In this document: positions 33,147 through 44,229 of the stretch, piece after piece
Position numbering within the stretch: the stretch's first letter is position 1
How the letters are laid out: each line of letters begins with the position of its first letter
Assembly: GCA_961205875.1 (NCBI GenBank)
Contig: OY540809.1
Coordinates: 20,534,267 to 20,598,266, forward strand
Direction: 5' to 3'
DNA from: Sialis fuliginosa
Taxonomy: Eukaryota; Arthropoda; Insecta; Megaloptera; Sialidae
DNA: 64,000 nt
Notes under the pieces: generated by a model
Database searches by the model: none
What the model saw: the letters and a program-made list of their open reading frames with translations, nothing else
What the model was told of the DNA's origin: nothing
Made by a program: the position numbers and the translations under genes

Positions 33147-33847
33147 ACAATTTTTGAAGAAGTAGGACTCTCTACCGTCAGACGCTTTTTTGGGCATGAT
33201 AAAAAAGAAAAATAAAACATTAGATAATATTTTTTATACAATGAATAAACGAAAAACAAACCGAACTGTATCGATTTATAGTAAAAAAAGAAATACATAA
33301 TATTTAGCAGAGTTATAATTCATATCACTATCATTCTAAGCAATATATTTCCATATTGAAATTATCAGCAAGAATATAAAAATTCATTTATAATTTTATG
33401 TATTCATTCACCTGGAATATAATAAGAAGATACATACATAATTTTTAAATTTACAAAACGATTTTTAGCTCTTTGAATTATTCACATACCTATATAAATA
33501 TTAATACCGAAGAAGTTGATATTATGTTAAAATATACAGAGTAATAATAACAACTAATAAAATACTAAAATCGTTATTTTGAGTTACATATTAATAGAGT
33601 TGACAAATATTTTGATGATTTTAATGTATATTTTAAACGTACAATTATACATTCATAATGATTACAATATCATTTAAATCTAGAATGAATAATGATTTAA
33701 TAATGAAATATACATATACTTCTGTATATTTTTATGAATAATTGTACTGTTTATTTGATTGATTTATGAAGAAAAGTAATAAATGAATATGTATGTAATA
33801 AGTAGTAACTAAAGCACCTCGAAATTGGACCGGATCATCGCCGTTAA

Positions 33848-34112
33848 GGGTCAATCCAGACTATCGTACCGGTTTCGGTCCGGTCTCGCTCCAGTCAATT
33901 ATTCAGTATAGTAAATATTGTATCGAAGCCTGACTGGACCGAAACCGGCACGATACCTATAGTGTGAATGCTTTCATTGTTTATTGTATATTTATATTTG
34001 ATTGGAGCGAGATCGGACTGAGACCTGACCGGGACCAGTACGATAGTCTGGGTCGACCCTAATACTGTATCGGAGCGTGACTGGACCGAGACCGGCACGA
34101 TACCTATAGTGT
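33848..34112. repeat. Cluster of four related GC-rich units inside an inverted-repeat element
   Basis: GGGTCAATCCAGACTATCGT at the left is inverted against AGTCTGGGTCGACCC near 34060. Four related units of about 40 bp share ACCGRNACCGGCACGATA-like sequence: one reversed (33858-33898) and three forward (33925-33962, 34001-34048, 34072-34109). The second and fourth share ACCGGCACGATACCTATAGT exactly. Probably a small DNA transposon with reiterated subterminal units. Confidence 0.6.
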
Positions 34113-34268
34113 CATTTTTTTTTGTTACACAGAAACGTTTGAATATTTTTAAAATGGACATAAAATGTTGCCGTATACGTAGTCTAAATAAAGAAATATA
34201 TAACTAGTATTGTAAAATATATTTATTTCTTATGATTTGTACGAACATAAAAACAATAAATTATTTAA

Positions 34269-34318
34269 TACACTGCTTGTCACAATTAGTGGGACTACTA
34301 ATTGTGACAAGCAGTGTA
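34269..34318. mobile_element. 46-bp TA-flanked element made of two inverted repeats only
   Basis: CACTGCTTGTCACAATTAGT, a 6-nt GGGACT spacer, then ACTAATTGTGACAAGCAGTG, with TA at both borders. Arms are perfect. The flanks, AATAAATTATTTAA and TTTACAAGCGAAATCGTGG, match AATAAATTAA and TTTACAAGCGCAATCGTGG around 34420-34450, where a single TA stands in its place. That second copy is therefore an empty site. Consistent with a Tc1/mariner-type element reduced to its ends. Confidence 0.85.
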
Positions 34319-34444
34319 TTTACAAGCGAAATCGTGGAAATGCGAAATTTACTATTTGTTTTTTATTTAATTTAATAAACGAGAATATATTCTTATATAC
34401 TGTTTTTTTTTTCAATTCAATAAATTAATATTTACAAGCGCAAT

Positions 34445-36885
34445 CGTGGAAATGCAAAACTTTTAAAACTGGTTAAATGTTTTGATTTATACTAGTACCT
34501 CGTAGATCTAATCGAGATCTATAATTTGAGACCAAAACCCGCGTGGTAGCTACTCTGATTGTGAGTGTCGAGTGTCGAGATATACGCTAGCACGCAAAAC
34601 TGATCTCAGCGCATTACATCAAGTTTCTGAAATGCCTACCCAGTATCTGGCCTGAAACACTTGACATTATTCACCTCAAAAACTAAGGATTTTTTTGTGC
34701 TTCGCGAGTGCTTGCAGGCAAAACAATGTCCTAATATATAAATATATAAAGTGTGCAATAACACTAACTATATAAAACAATGATAGAAAGGGGAAGTTAC
34801 ACACCTTTAAATATATATTTAGTACGTACATTACATAATTTACAACTGAAAAATAAATAAAAATATAAAAATTAAGGCCGCCACTATTACAAAACGCCGT
34901 TTTTGCGAGGTGCTACTGTATATTTGTGTCTACCAAAATAATATAAAATAACGATAAATAAAAAAAAATACAAGCGAAAGCAAATCAAAAGGTTTTATTT
35001 TATTATTTTTATTTTATTATTGTTCAAATGAGGTTTCAAACCTATCTGACAGTCCCCTTGAAGTTTCATGAAGTGTTTGACATTTTCGCGCACGCGTGGT
35101 AAATAAACACCAACGATATTATAACAGTGATGATTTAATACCCCATTTAAAAGTGCTTGCAAGCTTGCAAATTGTTAACTTCTTTATAATACCGGACATA
35201 AAACTTTTAAAATAAATAGTTACAAACGTATATAATTTTTTTAATTTTCTATAAAACCGTGAACCGAAATCTTAAGCAGTTCGCATCTATTTTTCACGCC
35301 TTTTCCTTCCAATATAATTCTTTATTCACTTCCACCCATTTCTGCGTCCGTTCTCTCACACATTTATGAGCATTTAAAACGTTATATAATAATCTATTTC
35401 ATTGGCTGTAATTGGCTATCGCGTCCGAGTGTTTCGGCCTGTAAATATAACTCGATTACTCAGTTGAGCATTAAATTGTAGTGGTCAATGGTCTAGCAAA
35501 GTACAAATCTCTAGTAAAGAAAATAAACTTGTGGAGGTAATCAATATGAGACCAATTTAACAAGGGGCCTGCAACTGACGGCTCTTAGGGGAGGTATCAA
35601 GTGACGATCAGTAGCGTATCGCTACAATTATTATTGGGGTTAGATATTTAGTTATTAATAAAATAACTTTTTATAATGATAAGGTTCCGAAGCCATTCTC
35701 ACTAACATTCTTCAAGAGCTATACTATACTGCCGAAAACTCGAAGTTTTTGATTTTTTTAAACTGAATTAATAATATTTTTTTCATATAATTTATTTAGC
35801 GAACAATGATAAGTTACATGACTTCATTATAAGTCATTTGAGTGTAATTTTAGATTACAATTTATCAAAATGCGTGACTTACTGTCTTTTATTTCTGGAA
35901 ATTTAAAAGCTGTAAGATGTACTTTCCTGTCTTTATACTCTGTAATACAGAAGTACTGGTTTTTTCCACTATTTTAATTATTTAAATAGTTTTTTTGTCA
36001 GAGGTAAAACGCAGTAATACAGAATAAAAATTCTGTTATATTTCAATGTATTTTATTGAAATCAAAATAAAAGTTAGTAATACCTACAGTAGTATTTGTC
36101 TAATGAGTAATGAATTACAAAATCTTTAATAGTAATTAACATTTATTGATCTTTGTTGAACACATAACGAAAAATTAATTTTTATGACACTTAATAATAA
36201 TTATTATAAAGTGATTGAAGAATAATTACAATTAAAAAAAATAAACAATTTATTGTATTATTTGTATGAAGTACATAATTTTTGCAAACTTTCTTTTCGA
36301 AATTATAAGAACTTGGAATGATTGTGAATATTGTACGTATATTTTTCAATGGATAAAAGCAGTATAGTTTAAAAGTTGTGGCTTTTTTATATTGAAAAAT
36401 GATTTTACTGTTTTTATATTCAGGAAAAGTAACTAATTTGATATATTTGATAAACTAATAGCAATAATATTTGTGGATGCATATAGTAAAGATCTGCATG
36501 TCGGCGCCACTGCTTGGTCCGTATATTCTTGCCCCAATAACGTGCCCTAACGTTACAGTAGTTGTTTTGTTTTATATACGTTTTCAAAGTTACTTTCGAA
36601 ACAGAAAAACTGCCGTTGCGAGAAATGTGCTAGTGATTAATTGCTCAAATGGTTCCGGATGAATACATAAGTAAATAAACTGTATGCGAGTGTGTGTGTG
36701 GGTGGGTGTGGACCGAGTTTATTAAGTTATGATCGTTGAAATTTAATTTATACGCTATACGTTCTATACTAGAGGGTGCTGAGTAAGTTCCTAGATTCTT
36801 GTGGAAAAATGTGTATTACTTTAATTCTCGAAAACTTTGTTGAAAGTTATTGACTAATCTACATACATATGTACATATAATAATA
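34445..36885. other. Long AT-rich stretch without a recognised gene
   Basis: Patches of mixed composition occur at 34500-34740 (including an AGATCT-AATCG-AGATCT palindrome at about 34505) and 35440-35620. None matches repeats elsewhere in the window or shows a convincing exon. A CAGTAGCG end-like motif stands at 35609. The remainder is anonymous AT-rich DNA. Confidence 0.45.
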
Positions 36886-36889
36886 TAAA

Positions 36890-37310
36890 CTGACTGACTG
36901 ACTGACTGATTCATGATCGCCGAGTTTTAGGGGTATTTTCTTTTATGATGTAAGTACCCACTGAGAAATAATTTTGCGAAATTCAACCTCTAAGAGGGTA
37001 AAAAGGGGTGTAAAAGTTTGTATGAGATTTAGGAAAAAAGAGGTCGAATTCCACTGGTTTGGTTATACATTTTGACGTGCCACATGCCTTGGTATAAAAA
37101 AATAGTTTTGTCTTACTTTAATCCGTCACGCCCTCTCCGAAAAATTATTTTTTCAAAAAATTTGTACATATTTTATTAGAGGGCCTCTTACTCAGAAAAA
37201 ATTTCAAGTTTCTAGCTTATATAGTTTACGAGATATTTTGCTTTAACTGAAATGAACGGACGGACGACAAAGTTAAATTAATAGGGTTTCTTCGGAACCA
37301 TAAAAATCGT
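36890..37310 (-). mobile_element. Repeat family K, copy 2, plus adjoining family L tail
   Basis: Opposite orientation to 9985-10631: CATGCCTTGGTATAAAAAAA, CTTATATAGTTTACGAGATA, ACGGACGGACGACAAAGTT and GGTTTCTTCGGAACC. Immediately after it, 37310-37400 carries the family L terminal block GAAGTTATATCCGAACATAA and TTTTTGAAGTCGGTTAAAAA. Confidence 0.6.
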
Positions 37311-37399
37311 CCAAATCAATGCATATTTTTCGAAGTTATATCCGAACATAAATAAAGACTATATACAGAATTGAGTGGCTCCTCCTTTTTGAAGTCGGT

Positions 37400-38174
37400 T
37401 AAAAATTTAGATTTTCTAATTTTGTACTTAATTTAATAACCTCTCTACAAGCCATGATTTTCAGTATGTCCTCACCCGCTAAGAAATCTAAGAAAATTTG
37501 ATAACTCACCGCGCCATCTCTCTGATGCTCCCTTGCCTCGAGACCCCTCTTATCTCCCCCTCCCCCCTATATATATTCCTACAAGTGCACAAGAAAAAGA
37601 AAACTATTCATACATAATACATTCGTATATAACAAAGAGAAATCAATTCTCCATTTTGAAAATAAAATCATTGTTTATACAAAATAACGAAGACTGGAAC
37701 AACAAGGGGAAGTGAATAAACACGCTGGTGTACATTGAAAACGCATTTGTGTTGTCTTTAATACATATCACAACAAAGAGCAGATTTCAAAAATGAATCG
37801 ATCTTTTAAATTGAAATTAAAATGAACACGTTGTTTAACAGAATCCGACGTTGAAAAATGATTTTCCTAATTGTGTATGGGTGTTGTAGTAACCAATCTC
37901 AGAATGTACTGTATCTATGGGTCGTTATATTTTGTACGAGCACATTTTTCTTCTACACGAATAGAAATGGTTTTTTTTCTATTCTTTATGATGAACAATT
38001 CGGGTTTTGTTCGATAATTCAATTGAAATCTAAAATTAATTATATTTGGTTTCGTTAGTCAAAGGTCTGAAAACAAAATAATTTTTGATTGGATATAGTT
38101 TGGGCATTATCTTTTATCAATAATGTTTTTGTTTTTTTTTTCACTGATCCATATCATAAAACAAATATATAATA
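37400..38174. other. AT-rich stretch, nothing assignable
   Basis: Two short open frames (37533-37715 and 37858-38058, plus strand) have no recognisable product, no splice context and low-complexity composition. No repeat match was found. Confidence 0.45.
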
Positions 38175-38416
38175 CTAACTGTTACCCGCGATTTCGTCCG
38201 CGTAGGACACAGGTTAGGTAATACAGATTTCTGTTATTATTGTTGAAAAACAGATTTCACATTTGTACTTTAGATGTCACTAAACTAATCTAACCTATCG
38301 CGCATAGAAAAGTACACACACCCGTTTTTTATCTAATCAATTTCTCGGGATACAAAGTAGCCTATGTCCTTACTCAGGATGGAAGCTATCTCCCTGCCAA
38401 ATTTCTTCAAGATCGA
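38175..38416 (-). mobile_element. Helitron-like element, family g, 5' truncated copy
   Basis: CTAACTGTTACCCGCGATTT at the plus-strand left is the 3' end of the element. The TACAAAGTAGCCTATGTCCT block and CTCCCTGCCAAATTTCTTCA follow. The TC end is missing. Confidence 0.7.
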
Positions 38417-38443
38417 TAGTAAGTAAAAAAAGTAAAAAAGTAA

Positions 38444-38472
38444 TTTTTCCCATGTTAATCAAATGGGAAAAA
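38444..38472. repeat. 10-bp hairpin TTTTTCCCAT/ATGGGAAAAA
   Basis: Perfect arms around a 9-nt loop. Context unknown; it lies just outside the Helitron fragment. Confidence 0.6.
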
Positions 38473-38640
38473 GACTCGGTTTGCGTCGTCCACAGGTTTG
38501 ATCTATGAGTCTGAAATTTTGGGATAATTAACTTTTGATCCAAAGCTAAAACATAGGCCTGCGGGACTGAAAAAATAAAAATTAAAAAAGCACCCTAAAT
38601 TGAATGCACTATGAATTAGAAATAGAACAAATATTATATT

Positions 38641-39613
38641 TTTACATATTTTGATCTGAATTTAGCACGAGGAAGCACTGTGCATTTACTAAGCAGATGT
38701 TTTTTTCTACGCCACTGTATTTGAAAGATCTGTTTTATGCATGTGAGATATTCGTTACAACTAGCACAAAAGGAGTTGTTGCAATCTTAATTAATCAGTT
38801 TCTAGTTCGTATTCTTTGATGCTGTCTGGCTGCATTATGCTGAAGAATTGCAAAGTTTTACACGTGAAAAGAATAATTATTTCTTTTCAGTTTTTATTAC
38901 TTTTGTAACATCGGTGATTCCAAATTATCCTAATTGACAATTGTTCAAATTTTAGATCGTTCAAAATAAATTAAAAATGTGGATTAAGGAAAAAAAATGT
39001 TTTTTGATCCTTTAAGAATTATAAAATACAAAAAAAACTATATAAAAACATCTGCTAGCTGAATGCACAGTGTTTCCTTGTGGTAAATTCATCAAAGAGA
39101 GTTAATTATCAAACAATTTTAATGTTTGACAATTTTAATATGTCAAAGTAAATAACGACGATTTTTTAAAAGCAAATTGAGATAAATCTTTGTAAGGGAA
39201 TATTTTACAACAAACGTTGTGGTGACCTATTTGAAAAATTGAATGCTCTACAAAAAATATTCTATAAAATTTTCACGTAACATGTGTCTTTGTTGAGATA
39301 TCTTCAAAAAATTTATCTTTTGGGGTGTCAACCCTCCCCCTTAAACACGATTTTAGTAATTTTGAAATGAGACCGTCCTCACGCCAGACCCAACCAACCA
39401 ACCAAGTTTCATTAATATCAGTTTAGTGGTTCATGTGTTATGCGTATGACAAAGATTCAGGACACAGACAGTCACGGAAGATAAAGTGTTTATCTTGAAC
39501 TGAAACGAAAAAATCAAGTTAAAATTTTGAAGTCAGCGAACAATTTTATTTTTTCATTTTTAAACGATCACAAAGCTTCTCGTATCTTCGAAATAGCGAG
39601 GAAGCAAAATAAT
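38641..39613. mobile_element. Family H: a reversed end fragment and a forward copy facing each other
   Basis: 38660-38708 (GAGGAAGCACTGTGCATTTA, then AGCAGATG) is the reverse of 39050-39095 (CATCTGCTAGCTGAATGCAC). The forward copy then continues through TTTGTAAGGGAATATTTTAC, AACGTTGTGGTGACC, CACGTAACATGTGTC, the CCTCCCCCTTAAACACGA block and GTATCTTCGAAATAGCGAGG to GAAGCAAAAT at about 39612. Ends GTGCTTCCTCG and CGAGGAAGCA are inverted. Confidence 0.7.
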
Positions 39614-39892
39614 ACCTAGATGAAAATGTGCATGTTTAAAACAATAACATGAGTGTAGTAAAATGTTGAATATATTTATGCGGTCTAATAAGTTTTCCAT
39701 CGACGAAATAAAATTGCTTAAGGTATGTGATTATATTCATGCGTAGGTATAATCGACGACCCGCAACCTGTTAAGAGTATGCCACGTGTCAATGTGTCAC
39801 GCAGATGTTATAATTTAATTAGTGTTCTGTGGTGCTTAAAAGCTTGAAAAGCTCTGACCTAGTAAATAGCCACTTCCAAGGTCAAATAATGT

Positions 39893-40405
39893 GTTTAACA
39901 CAGGGACTTGAACCTGAACCCGAACCGAACCCGCTATATCTCAAAGTCAACGAACCTGAATCTGAACCCGAACCTTTTCGTGGATAACCGGTAACCATAT
40001 ATTTTTTAAATGTTCAATAAATTATTTTTAATATTTTAATATTTTCCACCAATAATTTTTAAAAGAGATTATAAAATGTACTAATACTGGAAATCTGTTT
40101 GAATTTTATGGTATGATGTGACTTATCAAGTCAACTACTGAAATTTACATATTTTTTACTTTATTTTTTAATTCTATAACTGAATTACATTTAAATTTGT
40201 AAAAATAGAAATTTCAATTTTTGAAATAATTTTCTTTCAATTACAAACTTGAACCCGAACCTGAATCTTAAAAAAATTGCGGTTTTTGAAACTAAAGAGT
40301 TTGCAACATGTTGAACCCAAACTCGAACCCGAACCAAAATTTATGTTTAAACCCGAACCGAACCCGAACCATAAATAAATTCCGGTTCAAGTCCCTGGTT
40401 TAACA
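39893..40405. mobile_element. hAT-type MITE, 497 bp, perfect 8-bp duplication
   Basis: The ends CAGGGACTTGAACC and GGTTCAAGTCCCTG (39901-40397) are inverted, and GTTTAACA flanks both sides exactly. Both subterminal regions are filled with reiterated GAACCCGAACC-type motifs (39910-39985 and 40255-40375). The core is AT-rich and non-coding. The 8-bp duplication and CAGGG end fit the hAT superfamily. Confidence 0.85.
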
Positions 40406-40509
40406 CCCACACTGTTCAATCTCTGTAATACGTATAAGAAAGTCCCATGACACTCATGGCAGATATTTGTACTTTATCGAATTGATTGTAATACTTATCA
40501 TTATAATAA

Positions 40510-40770
40510 ACTAGCGCTTTGGACCCGGTGTTACTCGGGGATATAAATTTAATCTATAATAAATATATTAAACATTGTTTTCACTTATCGCTAACTATTT
40601 ACGCAGCGCACGCGATGATGCCTACCTCTTCGACGGTTGTTTTTTTACACAAAATATCCACCAATTATATACTTAAACCTTCCTAGTGAAACGCTTTATC
40701 CAATAGTGAAAACCAGAAAAAATCCGTTCAATGGATACTTAGAAAATCGGGCACAGACAGACTTTTTTTT
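40510..40770. repeat. Lepidopteran ACCCGGTGTTAC repeat
   Basis: ACTAGCGCTTTGGACCCGGT, ATAGTGAAAACCAGAAAAAA, TCCGTTCAATGG and GGGCACAGACAGAC are blocks I recognise from a common lepidopteran repeat. Positions near 46930 and 47420 carry related TAGTGAAAACC/GAAAACCGTATTGAAATCGG blocks. Class not settled. Confidence 0.5.
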
Positions 40771-40795
40771 TTATTCTTCCGTATCTTATATATGA

Positions 40796-41394
40796 CTAGC
40801 TTTGCCCGCGGCTTCCCTCTCGCGTCGACTAAAGAATTATTGTTTACGATTTTTTTTAAATATAGTTGAATTTTCTTAATTAAAAGACGATTAATTATTA
40901 TTATTGTAATAATAACTAATCAATACCTAAATTATCTAACAAAAACGAATCAGAACAAAATAATTTTTGTTCTGTTTACTTTTAAAAGTTAATTTTGGAA
41001 ACGAAATAAACAATTAACGATCAAAAGACAACGGCTGTGCCGAGGGAGCCCGAATGGCAGCCGAGATGCTCCGACGCGATACTTCTTCTTTAGTTTTTAA
41101 TAATATTTTACCGTATATAACTTAATTAAAGTTATTTCCTAAACTAAAAGACCAAATTGGATGTTGTAAAGGGGAAATTATATCTATATTAAGTACTTAT
41201 GACGGTGAAATCGTTTATTTCGATAAGGATTAATGTATTTTTTCTTATGTTACCGAACGTAACAAAATATAAGTAGAACATATTTATGAATTAAAAAAAA
41301 CACGTAAATCGGATAATGGCTTCAAAATATAAGCGCACTAACGAACAGACAGACAGACAAACAGAAAGACGTTGAGCTTTATATACATTAAGGA
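40796..41394 (-). mobile_element. Helitron-like element, family b, 599-bp copy with both ends
   Basis: Minus strand: TCCTTAATGTATATAAAGCT at the 5' end, GCCGCGGGCAAAGCTAG at the 3' end. Inside are GAATTATTGTTTACGATTTT, GACCAAATTGGATGTTGTAA and AACGTAACAAAATATAAG. Internally shortened relative to 24935-25841. Confidence 0.8.
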
Positions 41395-42080
41395 TTTAAC
41401 CAAAAAGAATTCTTATTTATCATTTACTAAAAAGAACAAAATACGAGCCTGTACGGACCCCAATATATTTATAATTCCAGCATGTTTTTGTGGCTCAACA
41501 ATAACATAATAATAAACGTCAAACTGCGAGAAGAGTTGGGGGTAAATGGGCTCCCCTACATATCCAACAAGATTAATAGTGTCAAAACTTTCCTATATTA
41601 TCCGTAAGACATTCATAATCTGAAATCTGTACCTGCGTTGAAATTTAATCAGATCAGGTATTTCTAAAAGGTGGGTTGGAAGGGGTATATATGTGTAACC
41701 GATCAGACAAAGTTTTTATCCGCATTTCACATAAATTATGCAAGAAAAAATGACTAAAACATTACGCTGAAACTATAACTCTAAAGTCTAATGATATACT
41801 TTAGTAATCCTTTTGGATGTTACAGTTTACATTTTTTTTATCCTGATGTATTCATATTTCTTAAATCCTTTAAGAAGACAAGGAAACTCATGTTCTTTAA
41901 GAGGTTTTGTCAGGTAATAACTTGGCCAGGAAGTTTTTATCGCAGATTTTCGATAGCGGGTGCATTTTGAATAATTTTACGTATTTTTATCGCAAATTTG
42001 AATGGTGGATTATTTGTTCAGAATTTAAAATGGCTAATCTTTTCTTATAAACAAATATATCATATAATGTGGGTTTTAAA
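41395..42080. other. Non-coding stretch, nothing assignable
   Basis: A mixed-composition patch at 41510-41720 matches no repeat recognised in the window and shows no exon. The rest is anonymous AT-rich DNA. Confidence 0.4.
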
Positions 42081-42475
42081 ATAAATAAAAACTAAAAATA
42101 GTGAAAAGTATAACTAATAAAAAAATTCAACAGTTTTTGAAATCGGTTTTCTATTTTTCTTTATTAAAAAGTTTTTATTGGTTTTACACCAACTTCAAAA
42201 ATTGTTTTTAATTAAGTAGGTATTAGGTATTAGGTATACTTTTCAGTGTTTTTAGTTTAGGGTTTAAGTTTTTATTTATTCTGTCTTTTGATTAATGTAT
42301 CTTCGAAATATATGGTCAGATTCTGATAAAATTTATATGGGACCACCTCGGGAATAGTTATATTCTTTCAAACAAACAAATCAACCGGGTAGGTGTATAT
42401 TTGTCGGAGTTATAACCGAAAATACATAAAAAAATATATTTATTGAATTGAAAACCTTTTTTGAAGTCGGTTAGT
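42080..42475. repeat. Family L (AAGTCGGTT), copy 2
   Basis: CAGTTTTTGAAATCGGTTTT, a TTCTGATAAAATTTATATGG block, CCACCTCGGGAATAG, GAGTTATAACCGAAAATACA and TTTTTTGAAGTCGGTTAG reproduce 26270-26610 over its length. Confidence 0.65.
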
Positions 42476-42980
42476 AACGCAGTAAAATTTTAACTAGGTT
42501 TGAAAATTTTCTTATATTTAAATTGTGTATTCAAAGAAAATAAGATTTTCTCTGAGATTAGAAATTAGAATATTATCTATGGTATACCTATATTATATTA
42601 GCTAATTTCAGTTATAAAATTAGCTATCTCAGAATTAAAATCTTACAGAAGTTTTAAGAAATTTCATAGTAAAGTTTATGCTTGAACTTTGTACATTCAA
42701 ATAACTAGATAACAAAATATGATCAGGTTTAACAATTATTTCTATCAATTATGTATACATATATCTTTTAGTTTTTAATCCCAGACATCGCTTTTTAAAG
42801 ATGTATAAAAAAGTTTGAAAAGCTGGTTCAATTTATCTCCGAAAAACTCACAAATTAGTAAAAACTACAATTACTATCAACAATGACATCTCGGCGAAAA
42901 CAAAAGCAGGGTAGAAAAAAAAACATTGTCGTCGCAATACTTTTTTATCTCTAAATAACTTGTCCGGTCCGACAATGCCT

Positions 42981-43049
42981 AGTCCTAAATATGTTATCAT
43001 GTAAAGCACAACTTAAAAAAGGGAAAAGGAAAAAAACAGCAGTAAACTG
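42981..43049 (+). repeat. About 70-bp segment duplicated at 44001-44075
   Basis: CTAAATATGTTATCATGTAA, GCACAACTTAAAAAAGGG and AAAACAGCAGTAAACTG align with CTTAAATATGGTATCATGTA, GCGCATCTTAAAAACGGG and AAAACAGCAGCGAACTG about 1.02 kb downstream. The interval between holds a Helitron fragment and a family H copy. It may be a segmental duplication or an unrecognised repeat. Confidence 0.65.
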
Positions 43050-43284
43050 ATGGCGTTAGGAAAGAGATGACATGGGAAGAGGGGGGCGGGGATTATATAT
43101 ATGTGTGTTAGTTTAATCGTTTTTTATTGGCTGAGAATTTGTATTATTATAAAAATGTATTTTTATTAGCTTATAATAAATATATATAACAGTGAGGATA
43201 AAATGTTATAAACATTTTTTTCATTTTTATTAAGCCACAACGTATAAAATTGCAATACCTTGTTAATCGATAGAATATATAATA

Positions 43285-43440
43285 TCCATACTAATATTAT
43301 AAATGCGAAAATAACTGTCTGTCCGTATGTTACCTTTTCGCGGCTAAACAACTAAACCGATCTTGATGAAATTTGATGAGAGAGATAGCTTACATACTGT
43401 GTATGCTATGAAAAGTTGATTAGATTAAACAATGGGTGTG
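43285..43440 (+). mobile_element. Helitron-like element, family g, 3' truncated
   Basis: Starts A|TCCATACTAATATTATAAA, continues CGCGGCTAAACAACTAAACC and GATCTTGATGAAATTTGATG. The homology ends before family H begins near 43480. Confidence 0.75.
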
Positions 43441-43479
43441 ACTGTGCCGGAATGCACATTCGAGGGATTGACGTGAATA

Positions 43480-43826
43480 AAAATTTTCACGTAACATGTG
43501 TAGTTCTTGAGATATCTTGAAAAAATAAATATTTTGGGATGTCACTCCTCCCCCTTACACACAATTTTGAAATGGGACAGTACTCAAGCCAGACATAACT
43601 ATCTAACCAAATTTCATTATTATCGGTTTAGTGGTTTATGAGTTATGCGTGTGACAAGAATTCACTCGACAGATACACAGGCAGAGACGGAAAGAAAAGT
43701 GTTTGATTTGACCTGAAACGAAAAGATTAATTTTAAATTTTGAAATAGGGGAACAATTTTTTTTTGTCTCATTTTAAAACGATCACAAAGCTTTTCGTAT
43801 CTTCGATATTGCGAGGAAGCAAAAGT
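43480..43826 (+). mobile_element. Family H, 3' half
   Basis: TTTCACGTAACATGTGTAGT, CCTCCCCCTTACACACAATT, GGTTTATGAGTTATGCGTGT, ACGATCACAAAGCTTTTCGT and TATTGCGAGGAAGCAAAAG are the family's distal blocks in the forward orientation. Confidence 0.75.
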
Positions 43827-44000
43827 TAACAGAGCCAAAAGTAGCGCAAGTTTGATTTTGAATTATAATCTGCAATGACATTGCTTTTATATTAGGTACT
43901 ACATTCAAATCCCAACCAAGTACTTTTTAAAAATAAATATTAAACAAAAAGCAGTTCAAGTATCCCGTACTCCCTTTACTATTCATTTGTTATAAACTAT

Positions 44001-44220
44001 TCATCCTTAAATATGGTATCATGTAAAGCGCATCTTAAAAACGGGTAAAAGAAAAAGAAAAACAGCAGCGAACTGTCGAAAAGGCGGTAGAAAGAAGAGA
44101 GGGGGTTGTTTGACGGGCCGCAAACATATGTCGCACTGCAGCCTCCGCATCACAGAGAGTGAGAGAGATAAAACACGCCCACTGACTGTAGACGCGGAAG
44201 TCGCACAACTCTCGCATAGG
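44001..44220. promoter_or_regulatory. GC-richer island including the second copy of the duplicated segment
   Basis: After the duplicated 70 bp come GGGCCGCAAACATATGTCGC, AGCCTCCGCATCACAGAGAG and GACGCGGAAGTCGCACAAC. An open frame on the minus strand (44035-44217) spans it without a recognisable product. Candidate single-copy or regulatory DNA; a degraded repeat is also possible. Confidence 0.2.
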
Positions 44221-44229
44221 TTTTTTTAT

